Below, piece by piece: positions 62,757-64,000 of a stretch of DNA of 64,000 bases (position 1 is the first letter of the stretch; each line of letters opens with the position of its first letter). The notes beneath the pieces are model-generated. The model was not told the DNA's origin. It worked only from the letters and a program-made list of their open reading frames with translations, and did no database searches. The stretch lies in assembly GCA_964035015.1 (NCBI GenBank), contig OZ035998.1:27001917-27065916 (forward strand), read 5' to 3'. The position numbers and the translations under genes were made by a program. Origin of the DNA: Corallium rubrum. Lineage: Eukaryota > Cnidaria > Anthozoa > Scleralcyonacea > Coralliidae.

Positions 62757-63848
62757 ACTAGAAATACATCAACGCAACAACCCCTCGCCCATTTTATATG
62801 CATTTTTTAACCCCACTCCCCCCCCCCCCCCTCCCATAATTTCTGTTTTTGTTGTATTAATGACACACAGATCATCTTTAAATTTTATATGTATTTTTGA
62901 AACACACACCCCCTGATTAAAATATTAAAGCCCTCCTGATATGCATTTAAAGGGTAACTAACTGTTTACTTTCAGATTTCTGATTTGAAAATTGAACATA
63001 CAAAAGCAAAACTTAGGTTTCATTAATTGAACTATAGCTGTAAAACATATATTCATTGTTTATAAGTTTCCAAGGGAATTATTTTTAGCAAGTCTTTAAA
63101 TGGCTTCCCTCTGCTGTTCTGCATACATGTTTTACAAAGGCAGAATTAAAAGTTAACAGCTCCAAAACGACATTTATAATATAAAGTCTGAGATAAAAAC
63201 AATTCAGTAGAATCGGATTCCAGAAAGAAATATTAAACAGACAACGTTTCTGGCGAAAATTTGGAAATACTGCCTAGAAAATCGGCAAAGTCGGCCCATG
63301 AGTATATATTATAAATAATAAGAAGTGCATATACACAGTCAATGAAAAACACCACGTCCAGATAAGTTTTACAAGTTTTTAAAAAGGTAAGCACGAATAT
63401 AAGTGGAGCTGTATATCATTTAGGTTTAAGCGAAAACATGAAAACAACACAATGTATTAAAGTAATTAAACTTTATATAATAGATGCTAGATTAAGTTTA
63501 ACGGACGAGTGACTATAAAAGGGCTTTTACTTAAACGTATTGCCGGTCTTGGAACTTAATACAATGAATCCAATCAGCAAAATAAATATACAAATCCCCT
63601 ACCTGAGTTACCACAAACACTGCCAATTCAGATCGACTTTTTGTTTACCATACAGCGTTTAGTATCTTCAGGTTTTCTGGTTTCTCTTCAAGATATATTA
63701 AACCGCCGTTTGTTGTTTTAGTAGAGCGGGCTCCATTTCGTTTCTTTCGTTTCGCAAAATATAGCCATAGATTCAGTTTAAAATTTTGTGGTGCTTCGTT
63801 GTCAGTCACCAGTACCCAACAATTCTTACCGCATGACACCCTACGACG

Positions 63849-63884
<36 letters not shown>

Positions 63885-63960
63885 AACAGCTTCCAGATTT
63901 TCGTCTGCCTTGCTTTTTCTACACGCGTGTAAACTGAACTCCACGCGTGTCGAGATTAGC
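62757..63960 (-). repeat. Repeat R, inverted copy without Polinton (empty site)
   Basis: 62757-63440 corresponds to 32790-32201 and 63590-63960 to 15571-15170, both in reverse. The two halves are joined here with no Polinton; the join lies near 63420-63435 (AGGTTTAAGCGAAAACATGA on the plus strand). About 150-180 bp beyond the join are present here but missing from the 15.5-kb copy. (TA)n at 63845-63885 matches the (TA)n at about 15260. Confidence 0.8.
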
Positions 63961-64000
63961 ACCCTCACCGGCTCGGGGATTAAGATAATGAGATGTGTTA

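Overview
The window is eukaryotic and almost certainly from an animal, probably an invertebrate. It opens inside a class A G-protein-coupled receptor, contains no bacterial-style operons, and is packed with animal-type mobile elements: Ty3/gypsy, Penelope-like, CR1/L2-like LINE, Polinton/Maverick, a helicase-bearing DNA transposon, Helitron, and hAT-, piggyBac- and foldback-type MITEs. The species cannot be named from the sequence. The receptor fragment at 1-623 is the only clear host gene.

Layout. 624-5757: non-coding DNA with foldback elements, microsatellites and the 3' end of an antisense Penelope-like element. 5758-11530: a young Ty3/gypsy element (254-bp LTRs, GTTG target duplication) inserted into that Penelope copy; the gypsy element itself carries a 362-bp hAT-type MITE and an in-frame stop. 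11531-13133: remainder of the antisense Penelope fragment, then a sense Penelope reverse transcriptase. 13134-15571: small repeats, two unrecognised ORFs, and an interspersed repeat called R here.

15572-32200: a large Polinton/Maverick inserted into R. It keeps protein-primed family B polymerase, an integrase with chromodomain (broken by a stop and frame change), the major capsid protein (cut by a 200-N gap) and a penton-like virion candidate. It also has an unusual cargo: a deoxynucleoside kinase, a PD-(D/E)XK-type nuclease, a TFIIB-like zinc-ribbon protein, a tandem pair of LamG-like proteins and several small membrane or basic proteins. Most of its genes start just after a short TATA-like motif. 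An inverted R copy at 62757-63960 is the empty version of the insertion site and places the Polinton right end inside the N gap. The packaging ATPase, protease and right terminal repeat are presumably in the gap.

32201-41160: the other half of R, a Penelope GIY-YIG fragment, a piggyBac-like MITE with nested elements, and a second, decayed 5.2-kb Polinton-like element (35289-40462). That element has about 1.3-kb terminal inverted repeats and an FtsK/HerA-type ATPase pseudogene running into one of them. 41160-57065: a very large inverted duplication carrying two head-to-head LINE copies. Its right arm was later hit by a 7.4-kb AcademH-like transposon (DUF6589-like transposase plus RecQ-type helicase, about 70-bp TIRs, 9-bp target duplication); the left arm still shows the empty site. 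57066-61150: microsatellites and a decayed Helitron with HUH and Y2 motifs, preceded by a displaced PIF1-like fragment. The rest is AT-rich DNA with no recognised gene and the inverted R copy.

The order of events can be read from nesting: Penelope before gypsy before hAT MITE; R before Polinton; LINE before inverted duplication before the AcademH-like element. Family names come from motif recognition only, with no database search.
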